DNA from: Anaerolineae bacterium | GTDB lineage: Bacteria; Chloroflexota; Anaerolineae; Aggregatilineales; UBA2796 | Reading direction: 5' to 3' | Length of the DNA: 64,000 bases | Assembly (NCBI GenBank): GCA_019637615.1 | Contig: JAHBVJ010000024.1 | Coordinates: 1 to 64,000, forward strand | In this document: in pieces, positions 63,423 to 64,000 of the stretch | Layout: each line of letters opens with the position of its first letter | How positions within the stretch are numbered: the stretch's first letter is position 1 | Made by a program: the position numbers and the translations under genes | The notes under the pieces: model-generated | Told to the model about the DNA's origin: nothing | What the model saw: the letters and a program-made list of their open reading frames with translations, nothing else | Database searches by the model: none

Positions 63423-63662
63423 ATGACTCAGGCTTATGTAATCCGCGTTAAAGGGCATCTTGATCAGTCTTGGGCAGATTGGTTTGATGGGTTGACGATC
63501 CTCCATCAGGACAGCGGCGACAGCCTGCTGATCGGCCCGTTGCCAGACCAAGGGGCATTGCATGGGGTGTTGAACCGACTGCGCGACCTTAGTATCCCGC
63601 TGATCTCGGTGAATACCGTTGACGTAGCTGAATCCCGTCCAGAGGAGGCTGCCGATGAGTAA
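63423..63662 (+). CDS. Small protein of unknown function
   Basis: 79 residues from the ATG at 63423 (GAGG 8 bp upstream). VIRVKGHLDQSWADWFDGLT, then GDSLLIGPLPDQGALHGVL, then an acidic tail. It looks like a single small alpha/beta domain of ferredoxin-like type. It is placed between the small gene and the ABC ATPase gene, presumably co-transcribed. Function unknown. Confidence 0.65.
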   Translation: MTQAYVIRVKGHLDQSWADWFDGLTILHQDSGDSLLIGPLPDQGALHGVLNRLRDLSIPLISVNTVDVAESRPEEAADE

Positions 63663-63728
63663 ATGAGAGGACGGAAATAATCGCCACGAATGACCTTGAA
63701 CCTACGGAGAGATGGAGAGACATCAGTC

Positions 63729-64000
63729 ATGAACGATAACAACACATTGGTCATCAATACGCAGAAACTGACCAAAACCTTCAAGGGTGTGAACGCGCTG
63801 CAAGCCCTTGACCTGAAAGTACCCAAGAACTCGATCTTCGGCTTTTTGGGGCCAAACGGGGCAGGCAAGACGACCACCATCAAACTACTGTTGGGGTTAG
63901 CACGCCCCACCAGTGGCAGCGCCACCATTTTCGGGCTGGATGTGGTGAACGACAGCACCGAAATCCGCAAGCGTGTCGGGTATCTGGCGCAAGACCCGCG
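63729..64000 (+). CDS. ABC transporter ATP-binding protein (partial, cut by the window end)
   Basis: The first 90 residues are visible: LVINTQKLTKTFKGVNAL, Walker A GPNGAGKTT, then LLLGLARPTSGSATIFG and the start of the Q-loop (VGYLAQDP). The type resembles CcmA/bacitracin-exporter ATPases of the DRA family. The gene runs off the window; a permease is expected downstream. Confidence 0.9.
   Translation, partial: MNDNNTLVINTQKLTKTFKGVNALQALDLKVPKNSIFGFLGPNGAGKTTTIKLLLGLARPTSGSATIFGLDVVNDSTEIRKRVGYLAQDP

Overview
The window looks like a chromosomal stretch of a bacterium of the phylum Chloroflexota, probably class Anaerolineae or a relative. This is an inference. It rests on the 16S rRNA gene at 47420-48911 (a variant 785-region reading ATTAGAAACCCCGGTAG), on tandem giant MalT-type LuxR regulators, on a fairly high GC backbone, and on gene types common in that phylum (NACHT-HEAT, paired FHA, CAP-domain and TolB-like secreted proteins). 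No search could be run, so the exact genus is open. Shine-Dalgarno sites (AGGAGG-like) match the 16S 3' end.

Layout. 1-366 is a MITE-like repeat; a second diverged copy lies at 41665-41745. 397-10435 carries core and housekeeping genes: a secreted protein, a membrane-anchored NACHT-HEAT ATPase, an FHA/transglutaminase pair, a dead membrane protease gene, malate synthase, a 2H phosphoesterase and leuCD. 10590-13109 has a small membrane protein and ligA. 13168-14841 is an AT-rich insert with DUF3892, XRE and ImmA/IrrE-type genes. 14986-19406 is a two-gene UvrD/AddB-like helicase pair. 19743-29912 is ordinary metabolism (glycosyltransferases, MBL hydrolase, mutarotase, MenA with a methyltransferase, PLD, DinB, DeoC).

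29913-32520 is an AT-rich island with one gene: a TIR-macro fusion protein split by a decayed IS5-family element. Removing the IS and one TA duplication restores a 406-codon frame. The TIR domain keeps its catalytic glutamate and the macro domain resembles the type seen in Thoeris-like immunity. The island abuts a truncated membrane gene. 32736-41549 returns to backbone genes: chromate transporter, lactonase, CAP protein, an ADP-ribosylglycohydrolase/PfkB/YjbQ operon, a TolB-like protein and a glycosyltransferase. An IS982-family element follows, then a PadR-ABC-permease operon with a consensus promoter inside repeated operator-like sequences.

46968-49310 holds a stand-alone 16S rRNA gene with tandem promoters, a leader hairpin, an RNase III-type processing stem and its own terminator, followed by a separately transcribed tRNA-Ile. 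No 23S or 5S gene is attached.

49360-64000 looks like one regulon. Two paralogous MalT-like LuxR regulators are followed by RDD and membrane proteins, three paralogous membrane-anchored alpha/beta hydrolases (plus a fragment of a fourth), a CPBP protease, a TAP-type hydrolase with membrane segments, small proteins and the start of an ABC transporter. Five transcription units each carry the same composite element upstream: two TCAAC half-sites 34-35 bp apart, the second exactly 17 bp before a TA(G/C)AG(T/G) -10 box, with no recognisable -35. I infer that the LuxR regulators act on this element.
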